A stretch of 64,000 nucleotides of DNA from Enterobacter mori (GTDB taxonomy: Bacteria; Pseudomonadota; Gammaproteobacteria; Enterobacterales; Enterobacteriaceae): positions 3,286,001-3,350,000 of the forward strand of contig NZ_CP104285.1 of the NCBI RefSeq assembly GCF_025244905.1, read 5' to 3'. The position numbers and the translations under genes are program-made. Every line of letters begins with the position of its first letter. Position 1 is the first letter of the stretch. The notes under the pieces were generated by a model, which was not told the DNA's origin, did no database searches, and worked only from the letters and a program-made list of their open reading frames with translations. This document shows, piece after piece, positions 20,537 through 33,667 of this stretch.

Positions 20537-20838
20537 ATCACCTGTAATTACCCTGAGCAACCGTCTTTTTTCTGCGTCGCTCAACGGGAATTTATTGCGT
20601 ACTGAAATCAAACTGTCGCCGTTCCACGACACTCGTAAGTATCGGAAAGTATTTAGAAAAATCCCACTTGTCACCCCCCATTTTTAGGCGTACATTAGCG
20701 CCGTCTGACAATGGGAAGCGCAGAATTCTGAGGTGGAGTCTGAGGCGTAGCGGGATAATTCCGATTTCCGTTTTAGCCCGATTTCAACTCTCTATAATCA
20801 GGTGGACTCTGTTTTTGAATGCGTACCACAAGATACGC
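20537..20838. other. Intergenic region upstream of ypdK
   Basis: About 300 bases between the lpxP terminator and the ypdK ribosome site. It must hold the ypdK promoter; TATAAT at 20794-20799 (in CTCTATAATC) is the best -10 candidate. No other gene is evident. Confidence 0.4.
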
Positions 20839-20851
20839 GGAGTGATGAAAC

Positions 20852-20923
20852 GTGAAATATTTCTTTATGGGCATTTCGGTGATTGTTTTAGTCTGGGCCG
20901 GAACCTTTGCCCTGATGATCTAG
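20852..20923 (+). CDS. ypdK: YpdK, 23-residue membrane peptide
   Basis: GTG at 20852, with GGAG nine bases upstream, opens a 23-codon frame encoding MKYFFMGISVIVLVW plus AGTFALMI, ending at TAG 20923. It differs by only a few conservative changes from E. coli K-12 YpdK, a small single-span inner-membrane protein encoded at the same place between lpxP and alaC. The peptide is hydrophobic throughout. Its function is unknown. A strong terminator follows within 25 bases, supporting a separate transcript. Confidence 0.88.
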   Translation: MKYFFMGISVIVLVWAGTFALMI

Positions 20924-20939
20924 CAAAGAACATGCAGTC

Positions 20940-20972
20940 AAAAAAACAGGCGCTCAAGGCGCCTGTTTTTTT
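20940..20972. terminator. Bidirectional terminator between ypdK and alaC
   Basis: A stem CAGGCGC/GCGCCTG with A-run before and T-run after serves the converging ypdK and alaC transcripts. Confidence 0.9.
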
Positions 20973-20978
20973 GTGTCG

Positions 20979-22214
20979 TCAGGTTTCGGGCTGTTCAGCC
21001 ACACTTTTTGATGAGAGAAGCCCGTCAGCCCGGAACATGCTCTTAATCCCCCTGACCGCCTGACGAATGCGGTCGCTGTTTTCAATCAACGCAAACCGCA
21101 CGTGGGTATCGCCATAATCGCCAAAACCGATGCCCGGTGAGACGCACACCTTCGCATCCTGCAGGAGCTTCTTGGCAAACTCCAGCGACCCCATTGCCGC
21201 ATAGGGCTCAGGAATTTTAGCCCAGACGTACATGGATGCCTTCGGCATTTCTACCATCCAGCCCGCTTCATGAAGACCTTTCACCAGCACATCGCGACGC
21301 CGCTTATACTGGGCGGCAATATCATGTACACACTGCTGATCGCCTTCAAGCGCAGCAATTGCAGCAACCTGTAGCGGCGTAAATGTGCCGTAGTCGTGGT
21401 AACTCTTAATACGTGCGAGCGCATTTACCAGCGTCTTGTTACCTACCATAAAGCCAATGCGCCAGCCCGCCATGTTGTAACTTTTCGACAGCGTGAAGAA
21501 CTCGACCGCCACATCGCGTGCACCCGGCACCTGCATAATTGAAGGTGCCTTCCATCCGTCGTAGACAATATCCGCATAGGCAAGGTCGTGAACCACCAGC
21601 ACGTCGTAGCGTTTGGCGAGTGCAACGACTTTTTCAAAGAATTCCAGTTCTACGCACTGGGCGGTTGGGTTCGACGGGAAACCGAGGATCATCATCTTTG
21701 GTTTCGGGTAGCTTTCACGAATCGCGCGTTCCAGTTCGTTAAAGAAGTCTACGCCTTCCACTAGCGGTACAGAACGCACCTGCGCGCCAGCAATCACCGC
21801 ACCGTAGATATGGATCGGATAGCTGGGGTTTGGCACCAGCACGGTATCACCGTGATCCAGCGTCGCCAGCATCAGGTGTGCCAGCCCTTCTTTCGAGCCG
21901 ATGGTGACAATGGCTTCACTTTCAGGATCGATGTCCACCTGGTAGCGATCCTGGTACCAGCGGGAAATGGCACGACGTAGTCGAGGAATACCGCGAGAAG
22001 TTGAGTAACCATGCGTATCCGGACGCTGGGCAACCGTACAGAGTTTCTCAACAATATGCGGCGGCGTTGGGCCGTCAGGGTTACCCATGCTGAAATCAAT
22101 GATGTCCTCGCCGCGCCGACGCGCAGCCATCTTCAGCTCAGCAGTGATATTGAAAACATAAGGGGGGAGACGATCGATACGCGTAAAACGGCGTTCAGGA
22201 CTGAATTCAGCCAT
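20979..22214 (-). CDS. alaC: Glutamate-pyruvate aminotransferase AlaC
   Basis: A PLP-dependent class I aminotransferase and one of the main alanine-forming enzymes. At 411 residues it matches E. coli AlaC (YfdZ). The PLP lysine lies in [14 protein letters not shown] (about residue 243), and SNPTAQCVE and [12 protein letters not shown] form the cofactor pocket. E. coli alaC is under Lrp-type and leucine-linked control; no operator could be assigned here. Confidence 0.96.
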   Translation of the reverse strand: MAEFSPERRFTRIDRLPPYVFNITAELKMAARRRGEDIIDFSMGNPDGPTPPHIVEKLCTVAQRPDTHGYSTSRGIPRLRRAISRWYQDRYQVDIDPESEAIVTIGSKEGLAHLMLATLDHGDTVLVPNPSYPIHIYGAVIAGAQVRSVPLVEGVDFFNELERAIRESYPKPKMMILGFPSNPTAQCVELEFFEKVVALAKRYDVLVVHDLAYADIVYDGWKAPSIMQVPGARDVAVEFFTLSKSYNMAGWRIGFMVGNKTLVNALARIKSYHDYGTFTPLQVAAIAALEGDQQCVHDIAAQYKRRRDVLVKGLHEAGWMVEMPKASMYVWAKIPEPYAAMGSLEFAKKLLQDAKVCVSPGIGFGDYGDTHVRFALIENSDRIRQAVRGIKSMFRADGLLSSKSVAEQPET

Positions 22215-22601
22215 AGATTCCTCAGATTAACGTTAGCGCCCGGACCGTCCGAGCGACGCTGCCACTGATGTGGCGTGCTTAGAAAATAACCTGAAAAAAA
22301 ACATGCTGTCGAGAGGGAAAGTAAAAAAAAGATATCGCATTAAAACAGGAACCCTGCTGTCGCTAAAAGCGGAAGGCTGATGACGCAAAATGTTTTTTTA
22401 ATAGCTGTTATTTAACATGGTGTTATCATAACCATTACCTCGCTGCGCTTCGTTCAGAAAAATTCAGCCGGACTTAAGAACTTTCCGCACAATCCCCTTT
22501 GTAACCTGTGGTTTTTCCTCATTTGATAAACCTGACGGATAGCTGGTCAATACGCGCCAGGTTTTTTATCATGGTTCTTTCCCGATTCTCCAGGTTCACT
22601 T
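22215..22601. other. Intergenic region between alaC and ypdA
   Basis: About 390 bases containing both divergent promoters. Just ahead of ypdA, AAACCTG (22528-22534) can pair with CAGGTTT (22558-22564), which is followed by a T-run, forming a long-loop hairpin that could act as an attenuator. I see nothing else that can be named. Confidence 0.35.
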
Positions 22602-24299
22602 GTGCACGAAATATTCGATATGCTGCTGGCGGTATTTGATCGCGCAGCGCTAATGCTGATTTGTCTTTTTTTCCTCATTCGCATTCGCCTGTTCCGCGAG
22701 CTTCTGCACAAGTCAGCGCACTCGCCAAAAGAACTGCTGGCCGTGACCGCCATCTTTTCGATGTTTGCCCTTTTCAGTACCTGGTCGGGGGTGCCTGTCG
22801 AAGGGTCGCTGGTGAACGTGCGCATTATCGCCGTGATGTCAGGCGGAATACTGTTTGGCCCCTGGGTTGGGGTGATCACCGGATTGATTGCCGGTACACA
22901 CCGCTATTTGATTGATATCGGCGGCGTGACGGCTATTCCGTGCTTTATTACCAGCATTATCGCCGGGATCCTTTCCGGCTGGATTAACCGCAAATTCCCA
23001 AAAAAACAGCACTGGCGCGCCGGGATCATCGCGGGCATGGTGTGTGAAACCTTGACCATGATTTTGGTTGTACTGTGGGCGCCCACGACCGCTCTTGGGC
23101 TGGATATTGTCTCGAAAATCGGTATTCCGATGATCCTCGGCAGCGTCTGCATCGGCTTTATTGTGCTGCTGGTGCAGAGTGTGGAAGGGGAAAAAGAGGC
23201 CAGCGCCGCACGTCAAGCCAAGCTGGCACTCGATATTGCCAACAAAACGCTGCCGCTGTTCCGCCACGTTAACGTTGAGTCTTTACGCCAGGTCTGCGAT
23301 ATCATCCGTCGCGATATTCACGCCGATGCCGTCGCCATCACCAATATCGACCACGTGCTGGCCTACGTGGGCGTCGGGGAACACAACTATCGTGACAACG
23401 ACGACACCATCAGCCCGACCACCCGACAGGCGATCAACTACGGTAAAATCATCATTAAAAACAATGATGAAGCTCACAGGACGCCCGAAATACATTCCAT
23501 GCTGGTGATCCCATTGTGGGAGAAAGGGGTCGTCACGGGCACGCTGAAGATTTACTACTGCCATGCGCACCAGATCACCTCCTCATTGCAGGAAATGGCA
23601 ATTGGTCTGTCGCAAATCATCTCAACTCAACTGGAAGTTTCGCGCGCGGAGCAGCTGCGCGAAATGGCAAATAAGGCAGAGCTACGCGCGCTGCAAAGTA
23701 AAATTAATCCTCATTTCCTGTTTAACGCGCTGAACGCCATCTCCTCCTCCATTCGCCTTAATCCGGACACCGCCCGCCAGCTTATTTTCAACCTGTCACG
23801 CTATCTGCGCTACAACATTGAATTGAAAGATGACGAGCAGATCGACATCAAAAAAGAGCTTTATCAAATCAAAGATTACATCGCGATCGAGCAGGCCCGC
23901 TTTGGCGATAAGCTCACCGTCATTTACGATATTGATGAAGAGGTCAACTGCGTGATCCCAAGCCTGCTGATCCAGCCGCTGGTGGAAAACGCCATTGTCC
24001 ACGGTATTCAGCCGTGCAAAGGCAAAGGTGTAGTGACCATTAGCGTAACCGAGAGCGGTAATCGCGTGCGCATTGCGGTGCGCGATACCGGCCACGGTAT
24101 CGACCCAAAGGTCATTGAACGCGTGGGATCCAACGAAATGCCGGGCAATAAGATTGGCCTTTTGAATGTCCACCACCGGGTCAAACTGCTGTACGGCGAC
24201 GGGCTGCACATTCATCGCCTGGAGCCGGGCACAGAAATCGCGTTTTACGTGCCGAATGAACGCACCCCCGTTCATGCACCGATATCCCTGATGCCATAG
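22602..24299 (+). CDS. ypdA: Pyruvate-responsive sensor histidine kinase YpdA
   Basis: A LytS-type kinase of the YpdA/YpdB system, which senses high extracellular pyruvate. The N-terminal 200 residues form six membrane segments of the 5TM-5TMR_LYT domain. A GAF-like region follows (about 215-340), then the His-kinase domain with the phosphorylated His in [17 protein letters not shown] and the ATPase motifs [13 protein letters not shown] and [10 protein letters not shown]. The start is GTG 22602 ([12 protein letters not shown]), matching E. coli in all but one residue there. The gene ends 13 bases before ypdB. Confidence 0.96.
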   Translation: MHEIFDMLLAVFDRAALMLICLFFLIRIRLFRELLHKSAHSPKELLAVTAIFSMFALFSTWSGVPVEGSLVNVRIIAVMSGGILFGPWVGVITGLIAGTHRYLIDIGGVTAIPCFITSIIAGILSGWINRKFPKKQHWRAGIIAGMVCETLTMILVVLWAPTTALGLDIVSKIGIPMILGSVCIGFIVLLVQSVEGEKEASAARQAKLALDIANKTLPLFRHVNVESLRQVCDIIRRDIHADAVAITNIDHVLAYVGVGEHNYRDNDDTISPTTRQAINYGKIIIKNNDEAHRTPEIHSMLVIPLWEKGVVTGTLKIYYCHAHQITSSLQEMAIGLSQIISTQLEVSRAEQLREMANKAELRALQSKINPHFLFNALNAISSSIRLNPDTARQLIFNLSRYLRYNIELKDDEQIDIKKELYQIKDYIAIEQARFGDKLTVIYDIDEEVNCVIPSLLIQPLVENAIVHGIQPCKGKGVVTISVTESGNRVRIAVRDTGHGIDPKVIERVGSNEMPGNKIGLLNVHHRVKLLYGDGLHIHRLEPGTEIAFYVPNERTPVHAPISLMP

Positions 24300-24312
24300 G
24301 CCGGAGTTACAG

Positions 24313-25044
24313 ATGAAAGTCATCATTGTGGAAGATGAGGTTCTGGCTCAACAGGAGCTGAGCTGGCTCATCAAAACGCACAGCCAGATGGAGATTGTAG
24401 GCACCTTCGAAGATGGCCTGGACGTGCTGAAGTTCCTCCAGCACAACCGGGTCGATGCCATTTTTCTCGATATTAATATTCCGTCGCTGGATGGCGTGCT
24501 GCTGGCGCAAAATATTAATCAGTTTGCCCACAAGCCCTTTATTGTCTTTGTTACCGCGTGGAAAGAGCACGCCGTGGAGGCCTTCGAGCTGGAAGCGTTT
24601 GACTACATCCTGAAGCCTTATCAGGAGTCGCGTATTATCAGCATGCTGCAAAAGCTGGAAGGGGCATGGAAACAGCAAGCCGCGCCTGCGACCGCAAGCC
24701 CTGCTATCCGGGAGAATGACACCATTAATCTGGTGAAAGATGAAAGGATTATCGTCACGCCTATCGACGATATTTATTACGCCGAAGCACATGAAAAGAT
24801 GACGTTTGTCTATACGCGACGTGAATCGTACGTGATGGCGATGAACATCACCGAGTTTTGCAGCAAGCTACCCGCGGCGCACTTCTTTCGCTGCCATCGT
24901 TCGTTTTGCGTCAATTTGAACAAGATCCGAGAGATCGAACCCTGGTTTAACAACACGTATATTTTGCGTCTGAAGGATCTCGACTTCCAGGTGCCGGTGA
25001 GCCGCAGCAAGGTAAAAGAGTTTCGCCAGTTGATGCACCTGTGA
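24313..25044 (+). CDS. ypdB: LytTR response regulator YpdB
   Basis: A 243-residue regulator: receiver domain (residues 1-115) with the phospho-acceptor Asp in AIFLDINIPSLDG, followed by a C-terminal LytTR DNA-binding domain (YYAEAHEKMTFVYTRRESY, FFRCHRSFCVNLNKI). In E. coli YpdB activates the transporter gene yhjX (btsU). The fry PTS genes and ypdC that follow in K-12 are missing here. Confidence 0.96.
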   Translation: MKVIIVEDEVLAQQELSWLIKTHSQMEIVGTFEDGLDVLKFLQHNRVDAIFLDINIPSLDGVLLAQNINQFAHKPFIVFVTAWKEHAVEAFELEAFDYILKPYQESRIISMLQKLEGAWKQQAAPATASPAIRENDTINLVKDERIIVTPIDDIYYAEAHEKMTFVYTRRESYVMAMNITEFCSKLPAAHFFRCHRSFCVNLNKIREIEPWFNNTYILRLKDLDFQVPVSRSKVKEFRQLMHL

Positions 25045-25047
25045 GCG

Positions 25048-25073
25048 TTCCCCTCTCCCGCAGGAGAGGGGAA
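25048..25073. terminator. Hairpin between converging ypdB and glk
   Basis: An 11-bp perfect stem TTCCCCTCTCC/GGAGAGGGGAA with loop CGCA. No long T-run follows, so its action as a terminator is probable rather than sure. The stem resembles the hairpin of the dispersed repeat at 5410 and 56413 but lacks its lead sequence. Confidence 0.6.
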
Positions 25074-25079
25074 TTAACA

Positions 25080-26045
25080 TCAGAGAATTTGCCCCAGAAC
25101 CTGACGCAAATGCGCACCAGAGCCAAGCAGCCCAGGATTATCGTGCACAATCAGGTAAACAGGGATGTCCTGCACGTAGCTTCTGAAGCGTCCTTTATCT
25201 TCAAAGCCGCCGCGGAAACCAGAGGCTTTAAAGAACTCGAGGAAGCGCGGCATGATACCGCCCGCAATATAGACGCCGCCAAACGTGCCCAGCGTCAGCG
25301 CCAGGTTGCCGCCGAAGCGACCCATAATCACGCAGAACAGGGACAAGGCACGACGACAATCGATGCAGCTGTCCGCCAGTGCGCGCTCGGTCACGTCTTT
25401 AGGCTGCAGATTTTCAGGCAGACGGCCATCAGATTTCACAATCGCACGGTACAAATTGACCAGCCCGGGGCCCGACAGCACGCGCTCAGCAGAAACGTGG
25501 CCGATCTCAGCACGTAACTCTTCGAGGATAATGCCCTCTTCTTCACTGTTCGGTGCGAAATCCACGTGACCGCCTTCACCCGGCAGACTGACCCAGCGCT
25601 TATCGACGTGGACAAGGTGAGAGACGCCCAGCCCGGTTCCCGCGCCGTAAACCGCAATCGGCTTGCCTTCGACCGGCGCCGTGCCGCCAAACTGGATAAG
25701 GTGTTCCGGCTTCAGCATCGGGATCGCCATCGATACTGCCGTGAAGTCATTGATAATTTCAAGATGCGCAAAGCCGAGGTTTTTTTTCATTTCGGCAATG
25801 GAGAAGGCCCAGGTGTGGTTGGTCATAGCCACCCAGTCACCGGTAATCGGGCACGCAATAGCGATACAGCCGTCTTCGACGCTGACCTTATGCTCTTCAA
25901 GATATACGCGAACCACGGCTTCCAGACTTGGATAATCCAGCCCTGAATAGGTTTTCGCCTGGGAAATGTCACCGCTATTTACATCGCAGAGTGCAAGGCG
26001 CGCGTTCGTGCCGCCCACATCACCTACCAAAGCATACTTTGTCAT
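25080..26045 (-). CDS. glk: Glucokinase
   Basis: Glk phosphorylates cytoplasmic glucose with ATP. The 321-residue protein shows the phosphate-binding motif [15 protein letters not shown] at the N-terminus, the catalytic Asp in [10 protein letters not shown] (about residue 100) and [12 protein letters not shown]. It matches E. coli Glk in length. The gene diverges from yfeO. Confidence 0.97.
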   Translation of the reverse strand: MTKYALVGDVGGTNARLALCDVNSGDISQAKTYSGLDYPSLEAVVRVYLEEHKVSVEDGCIAIACPITGDWVAMTNHTWAFSIAEMKKNLGFAHLEIINDFTAVSMAIPMLKPEHLIQFGGTAPVEGKPIAVYGAGTGLGVSHLVHVDKRWVSLPGEGGHVDFAPNSEEEGIILEELRAEIGHVSAERVLSGPGLVNLYRAIVKSDGRLPENLQPKDVTERALADSCIDCRRALSLFCVIMGRFGGNLALTLGTFGGVYIAGGIMPRFLEFFKASGFRGGFEDKGRFRSYVQDIPVYLIVHDNPGLLGSGAHLRQVLGQIL

Positions 26046-26250
26046 TCTTCTACTGCTCCGCTAAAGTCAGAATAAATCTTTGGAACACTGTAAATTCAAG
26101 GCGTGATAACAACAACGACCAGAAAGTGAATGCCCCAGGATTATCGATCTTCGTCACAGAATAACTTTACCGTTTCAGCACCTTTTGCACTATTGCCATA
26201 AAGCTGATTGTGCAAAGTAACGTTATACCGTTTTGTACAAGGAAATCATC

Positions 26251-27486
26251 ATGCTCCACCCGCGAGCCAGAACCATGCTGTTATTAGCAATACCGGCGCT
26301 CGTTATTGGCGTTGCTTCAAGCCTGGTGCTCATCGTCGTGATGAAAGTCGCGTCGGTACTGCAAACGATGTTATGGACCGCCCTGCCTGCCAATATTGGC
26401 TTCAGCCCTGATTCTCCTGTATGGATTATCGTCATGCTGACGCTCACCGGTATTGCAGTGGGTTTGGTGATTCGTTTCAGTCCGGACCATGCCGGGCCCG
26501 ATCCCGCGCAGGAACCGTTGATCGGCGCGCCCGTCAGCCCGGCAGCGCTGCCGGGACTGATCGTTGCGCTGATCGTGGGTCTGGCGGGCGGCGTCAGCCT
26601 GGGGCCTGAACATCCGATCATGGCGGTCAATATCGCGCTGGCGGTTTTCCTGGGTTCGCGCATTTTACCGCGCGTTAACGCGCTGGACTGGACGATCCTG
26701 GCCTCTGCCGGCACCATCGGCGCGCTGTTCGGCACTCCCGTCGCCGCCGCGCTGATCTTCTCCCAGACGCTGAGCGGTAATAATGACGTCCCGCTCTGGG
26801 ATAAACTCTTTGCGCCGCTGATGGCCGCCGCTGCCGGTGCGTTGACCACCAGCCTTTTTGTCCATCCCCACTTCTCCCTCCCTCTCCCCCACTATGGCCA
26901 GATGCAGGTCGCGGACATCTTCAGCGGCGCAATTGTGGTCGCCATCGCCATTGCGCTGGGCATGGTCGCGGTATGGTGTCTTCCGCGCCTGCATCGGCTG
27001 ATGCATAAGCTCAAACATCCGGTGCTGATTTTGGGCGTCGGTGGGCTGCTTCTCGGCATACTGGGCGCCATCGGCGGAAAAGTGACGCTGTTTAAAGGCC
27101 TGGACGAAATGCAGCAGCTGGCATTCAGTCAGGTCTTCAGCGTGTCGGATTATCTGCTGTTTGCGGTGATAAAGCTGGCGGCGCTGGTCGTGGCCGCCGC
27201 GTGCGGTTTTCGAGGCGGACGCATCTTCCCGGCAGTGTTTGTCGGGGTTGCGTTAGGTCTGATGTTGCACGAGCATGTAGACGCCGTACCGGCTGCGATA
27301 ACCGTTTCGTGCTCGATTCTCGGGCTGGTACTGGTCGTGACGCGGGATGCCTGGCTGAGCCTGTTTATGGCCGCCGTCGTGGTGCCTGACTCTACCCTCT
27401 TCCCTCTGCTCTGTATCGTGATGTTGCCCGCCTGGCTCCTGCTGGCGGGCAAACCGATGATGATGGCCTGGCGAAACGATAAGTGA
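26251..27486 (+). CDS. yfeO: YfeO, putative ClC-type ion channel/transporter
   Basis: An inner-membrane protein of 411 residues with about ten or more hydrophobic segments. It has the ClC-like motif [12 protein letters not shown] (compare GxEGP) at about residue 107 and [20 protein letters not shown]. Ion specificity is unknown. I choose ATG 26251 (MLHPRARTM) with AAGGA seven bases upstream over the frame opening at 26233. Confidence 0.94.
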   Translation: MLHPRARTMLLLAIPALVIGVASSLVLIVVMKVASVLQTMLWTALPANIGFSPDSPVWIIVMLTLTGIAVGLVIRFSPDHAGPDPAQEPLIGAPVSPAALPGLIVALIVGLAGGVSLGPEHPIMAVNIALAVFLGSRILPRVNALDWTILASAGTIGALFGTPVAAALIFSQTLSGNNDVPLWDKLFAPLMAAAAGALTTSLFVHPHFSLPLPHYGQMQVADIFSGAIVVAIAIALGMVAVWCLPRLHRLMHKLKHPVLILGVGGLLLGILGAIGGKVTLFKGLDEMQQLAFSQVFSVSDYLLFAVIKLAALVVAAACGFRGGRIFPAVFVGVALGLMLHEHVDAVPAAITVSCSILGLVLVVTRDAWLSLFMAAVVVPDSTLFPLLCIVMLPAWLLLAGKPMMMAWRNDK

Positions 27487-29241
<1,755 letters not shown>

Positions 29242-29281
29242 TTACAAAAAATGCTGCGCTATTCTCTCTTTCTTCGCGTTA

Positions 29282-29297
29282 GTGTAACCGTATACAC
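29282..29297. promoter_or_regulatory. Inverted repeat between ipdC and the aldo-keto reductase gene
   Basis: GTGTA-ACCGTA-TACAC is a two-fold symmetric site 34 bases before the reductase start. It could be an operator, but the regulator is unknown. It does not fit the 18-base TyrR box (TGTAAA-N6-TTTACA) that controls ipdC in E. cloacae. Confidence 0.3.
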
Positions 29298-29330
29298 ACG
29301 TTTTTCTTATCAGCGTCAGAGGTCACGATC

Positions 29331-30320
29331 ATGCGTTATCAGCCGGATAAAAATCGTTATCAGACAATGCAGTATCGCCGCTGCGGACAAAGCGGGCTGA
29401 AATTGCCCGCCATCTCGCTTGGGCTTTGGCATAACTTTGGCGATGCCACACTCATCGAAAACAGCCGTCAACTTTTACAGCGCGCGTTCGATTTGGGGAT
29501 TACGCATTTCGACCTTGCCAATAACTATGGTCCTCCTCCCGGTTCAGCCGAACGTAATTTTGGGCGCATTTTGCTGGAAGATTTTCTCCCCTGGCGCGAT
29601 GAGTTAATTATCTCGACGAAAGCAGGATATACCATGTGGGACGGTCCCTACGGCGACTGGGGCTCGCGTAAATACCTGATATCAAGTCTGGATCAGAGCC
29701 TGAAGCGCATGGGGCTGGAGTATGTCGACATCTTCTATCATCACCGCCCGGACCCGGAAACACCGCTTCAGGAAACAATGAAAGCGCTCGACCATCTGGT
29801 GCGACAGGGCAAGGCGCTGTACGTCGGGTTATCCAACTACCCTACGGAACTGGCGCGTCAGGCAATTGAAATCCTTGGCGACCTCGGTACGCCTTGTCTT
29901 ATCCACCAGCCTAAATATTCGATGTTTGAGCGTGCCCCTGAAGCGGGTTTGCTGGATGTACTGCAGCAGACAGGGGTTGGGTGTATTCCCTTCTCTCCTC
30001 TCGCAGGTGGTCAATTAACCAACCGTTATCTGAACGGCATTCCAGCGGACTCTCGTGCGGCCAGCGGCAGCAAGTTCCTGAACCCGGATCAGCTCACCGA
30101 AGAAAAGCTGGAAAAAGTGCGCAAGTTAAACGCCCTGGCCGAACGCCGTGGTCAGAAGCTGTCGCAGATGGCACTGGCCTGGATTTTACGCCACGACACC
30201 GTAACCTCCGTACTGATTGGGGCAAGTAAAACCGCGCAAATTGATGACGCGGTGGGCATGCTGGACAATCGCCATTTCTCGGAAGATGAATTGACACAAA
30301 TCGAAGAAATACTGGGCTGA
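29331..30320 (+). CDS. YghZ-like aldo/keto reductase
   Basis: A 329-residue NADPH-dependent aldo/keto reductase related to E. coli YghZ (L-glyceraldehyde-3-phosphate reductase) over its whole length but ending about 17 residues earlier. The catalytic tetrad is visible: Asp and Tyr in FDLANNYGPPPGSAE, Lys in ISTKAGYTMWDG and His in FYHHRPDPETP. Phosphate-binding residues appear in SVLIGASKTAQ. It diverges from ipdC. A role in reducing the aldehyde made by IpdC is conceivable but is pure inference from proximity; detoxification of methylglyoxal-like aldehydes is the alternative. Confidence 0.85.
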   Translation: MRYQPDKNRYQTMQYRRCGQSGLKLPAISLGLWHNFGDATLIENSRQLLQRAFDLGITHFDLANNYGPPPGSAERNFGRILLEDFLPWRDELIISTKAGYTMWDGPYGDWGSRKYLISSLDQSLKRMGLEYVDIFYHHRPDPETPLQETMKALDHLVRQGKALYVGLSNYPTELARQAIEILGDLGTPCLIHQPKYSMFERAPEAGLLDVLQQTGVGCIPFSPLAGGQLTNRYLNGIPADSRAASGSKFLNPDQLTEEKLEKVRKLNALAERRGQKLSQMALAWILRHDTVTSVLIGASKTAQIDDAVGMLDNRHFSEDELTQIEEILG

Positions 30321-30453
30321 ACAAACTAAAGCCACTTTTAGCAAAAAGTGCTCTCACCGATGAATTCGGAGTTAAGGCGATGAAACGAGGCTTTACCAAC
30401 TCGTAATATTGCGTTAACAGGCCCACAAGGCCCCGATCGTGAAGGAGAAGAGT

Positions 30454-30810
30454 ATGTTCAGGTCACTGATTTTAGCAGCGGTATTACTGGCTTCTGCCCC
30501 GCTGGTCGCCAATGCTGGCGAGATCACCCTGTTGCCATCAGTAAAATTACAAATTGGCGATCGTGATGACTACGGCAGATACTGGGACGGTGGCTACTGG
30601 CGCGACCGTGACTACTGGAACCGTCATTATGAATGGCGTGGTGACCGCTGGCGCAGGCATGATAATGGCCTGCATCGCGGCTGGTATAAAAACAACGCCT
30701 ATGAACGCGGCTACCGTGAAGGCTGGAACGATCGCGATGACCGTCGTGGCGGCTGGGGCGGACGCGGTGGTAAAGGTCATGGTCATGGTGGTCACGGCCA
30801 TCGTCACTAA
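30454..30810 (+). CDS. ypeC: YpeC, small periplasmic DUF2502 protein
   Basis: A 118-residue exported protein with signal peptide [21 protein letters not shown], then a repetitive Tyr/Trp/Arg/Asp-rich region ([19 protein letters not shown]) and a Gly/His-rich tail ending [11 protein letters not shown]. The His tail could bind metal, and the neighbour mntH imports manganese, but no function is established. AAGGAG lies six bases before ATG 30454; the GTG at 30439 is rejected. Confidence 0.9.
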   Translation: MFRSLILAAVLLASAPLVANAGEITLLPSVKLQIGDRDDYGRYWDGGYWRDRDYWNRHYEWRGDRWRRHDNGLHRGWYKNNAYERGYREGWNDRDDRRGGWGGRGGKGHGHGGHGHRH

Positions 30811-30813
30811 CGT

Positions 30814-30841
30814 AAAAAGGAGCCTTTAGGCTCCTTTTTTG
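30814..30841. terminator. Bidirectional terminator between ypeC and mntH
   Basis: A stem AAAGGAGCC/GGCTCCTTT sits between the converging genes, with A- and T-runs on its two sides. Confidence 0.88.
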
Positions 30842-30843
30842 TT

Positions 30844-32217
<1,374 letters not shown>

Positions 32218-32246
32218 CTAAACGAAACAAAGCTAGCGCACACTTT

Positions 32247-32262
32247 TGTGAAGCCTAGCACA
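32247..32262. promoter_or_regulatory. CRP site upstream of nupC (distal)
   Basis: TGTGAAGCCTAGCACA matches TGTGA-N6-TCACA at nine of ten positions. nupC is a CRP/CytR-controlled gene in E. coli. Confidence 0.65.
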
Positions 32263-32321
32263 CAAACTTAACTTTTCACTCATTTACCTAACATAACAAA
32301 AATGTATTGTTGATCACTATT

Positions 32322-32337
32322 TTTGAGACTCGTCACA
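32322..32337. promoter_or_regulatory. CRP site upstream of nupC (proximal)
   Basis: TTTGAGACTCGTCACA matches the CRP consensus at nine of ten core positions. It lies about 75 bases downstream of the distal site. A CytR recognition sequence would be expected between them, but I could not pick it out. Confidence 0.55.
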
Positions 32338-32432
32338 GGATGTAACTATAGTGTGTTCTTGATCTCGTTTTCTTTTCGCTTGTTACATAGAATGTGCACG
32401 AAAATTAAACCTGCCTCATATTTGGAGCAAAT

Positions 32433-33620
32433 ATGGACCGCGTCCTTCATTTTGTCCTGGCACTCGTTGTCGTTACTGCACTCGCATTGCTGGTCAGCAC
32501 AGACCGCAAAAATATTCGTATTCGCTATGTTGTCCAACTGCTGGTCATTGAAGTATTACTTGCGTGGTTCTTCCTGAACTCCAACGTTGGCCTCGGCTTC
32601 GTGAGAGGCTTCTCCGAGATGTTCGAAAAACTGCTCGGGTTTGCTAACGAAGGGACTAACTTCGTCTTTGGCAGCATGAACGATCAAGGACTGGCCTTCT
32701 TCTTCCTGAAGGTGCTGTGCCCTATCGTCTTCATCTCTGCACTGATTGGTATTCTGCAACACATCCGCGTTCTGCCGGTGGTTATCCGTGCGATTGGTTT
32801 CCTGCTGTCTAAAGTGAACGGCATGGGCAAACTGGAATCGTTTAACGCCGTGAGCTCACTGATCCTCGGTCAGTCAGAAAACTTCATCGCGTATAAAGAT
32901 ATTCTGGGCAAAATGTCCCGTAACCGCATGTACACCATGGCGGCAACCGCAATGTCTACCGTATCCATGTCTATCGTGGGTGCGTACATGACCATGCTGG
33001 AGCCAAAATACGTGGTGGCGGCGCTGGTGCTGAACATGTTCAGCACCTTTATTGTGCTGTCGCTGATCAACCCTTACCGTGTTGATGCAAGCGAAGAGAA
33101 CATCCAGATGTCAAACCTGCATGAAGGGCAGAGCTTCTTTGAAATGCTGGGTGAATACATTCTGGCAGGCTTCAAAGTCGCCATTATTGTTGCTGCTATG
33201 CTGATTGGTTTTATCGCGTTGATCGCAGCCCTGAACGCCCTGTTCGCAGCGGTGCTCGGTATCTCATTCCAGGGTATCCTGGGCTACATCTTCTATCCAA
33301 TTGCATGGGTGATGGGTGTTCCGGCTCATGAAGCACTGCAGGTTGGCAGCATCATGGCAACCAAACTGGTTTCTAACGAGTTCGTCGCAATGATGGATCT
33401 GCAGAAAATTGCCAGCACGCTCTCTCCACGTGCGGAAGGCATTCTGTCCGTGTTCCTGGTTTCCTTCGCAAACTTCTCTTCCATCGGTATTATCGCCGGT
33501 GCGATTAAAGGCCTGAACGAAGAGCAGGGTAACGTGGTTTCTCGCTTCGGCCTGAAGCTGGTGTACGGTTCTACGCTGGTGAGCGTACTGTCTGCCTCTA
33601 TCGCAGCGCTGGTACTTTAA
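32433..33620 (+). CDS. nupC: Concentrative nucleoside permease NupC
   Basis: A proton-coupled importer of pyrimidine nucleosides and adenosine. The 395-residue protein has the family motifs [14 protein letters not shown] (about residues 144-157) and [15 protein letters not shown]. It starts at ATG 32433 with GGAG upstream. E. coli NupC has 400 residues; the loop TVTGWFGYSISFQG of K-12 is here AVLGISFQG, five residues shorter with no frame change, so the protein should still fold. The intergenic region to mntH (about 350 bases) holds the MntR, Fur and CRP sites listed. Confidence 0.97.
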   Translation: MDRVLHFVLALVVVTALALLVSTDRKNIRIRYVVQLLVIEVLLAWFFLNSNVGLGFVRGFSEMFEKLLGFANEGTNFVFGSMNDQGLAFFFLKVLCPIVFISALIGILQHIRVLPVVIRAIGFLLSKVNGMGKLESFNAVSSLILGQSENFIAYKDILGKMSRNRMYTMAATAMSTVSMSIVGAYMTMLEPKYVVAALVLNMFSTFIVLSLINPYRVDASEENIQMSNLHEGQSFFEMLGEYILAGFKVAIIVAAMLIGFIALIAALNALFAAVLGISFQGILGYIFYPIAWVMGVPAHEALQVGSIMATKLVSNEFVAMMDLQKIASTLSPRAEGILSVFLVSFANFSSIGIIAGAIKGLNEEQGNVVSRFGLKLVYGSTLVSVLSASIAALVL

Positions 33621-33631
33621 CTCGCAGAGTG

Positions 33632-33667
33632 AAAAAAACCGGGAGCTTGAAAGTTCCCGGTTTTTTT
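33632..33667. terminator. Bidirectional terminator between nupC and pdeA
   Basis: AACCGGGAGCTT pairs with AAGTTCCCGGTT, with A- and T-runs on the outer sides, between converging genes. Confidence 0.9.
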
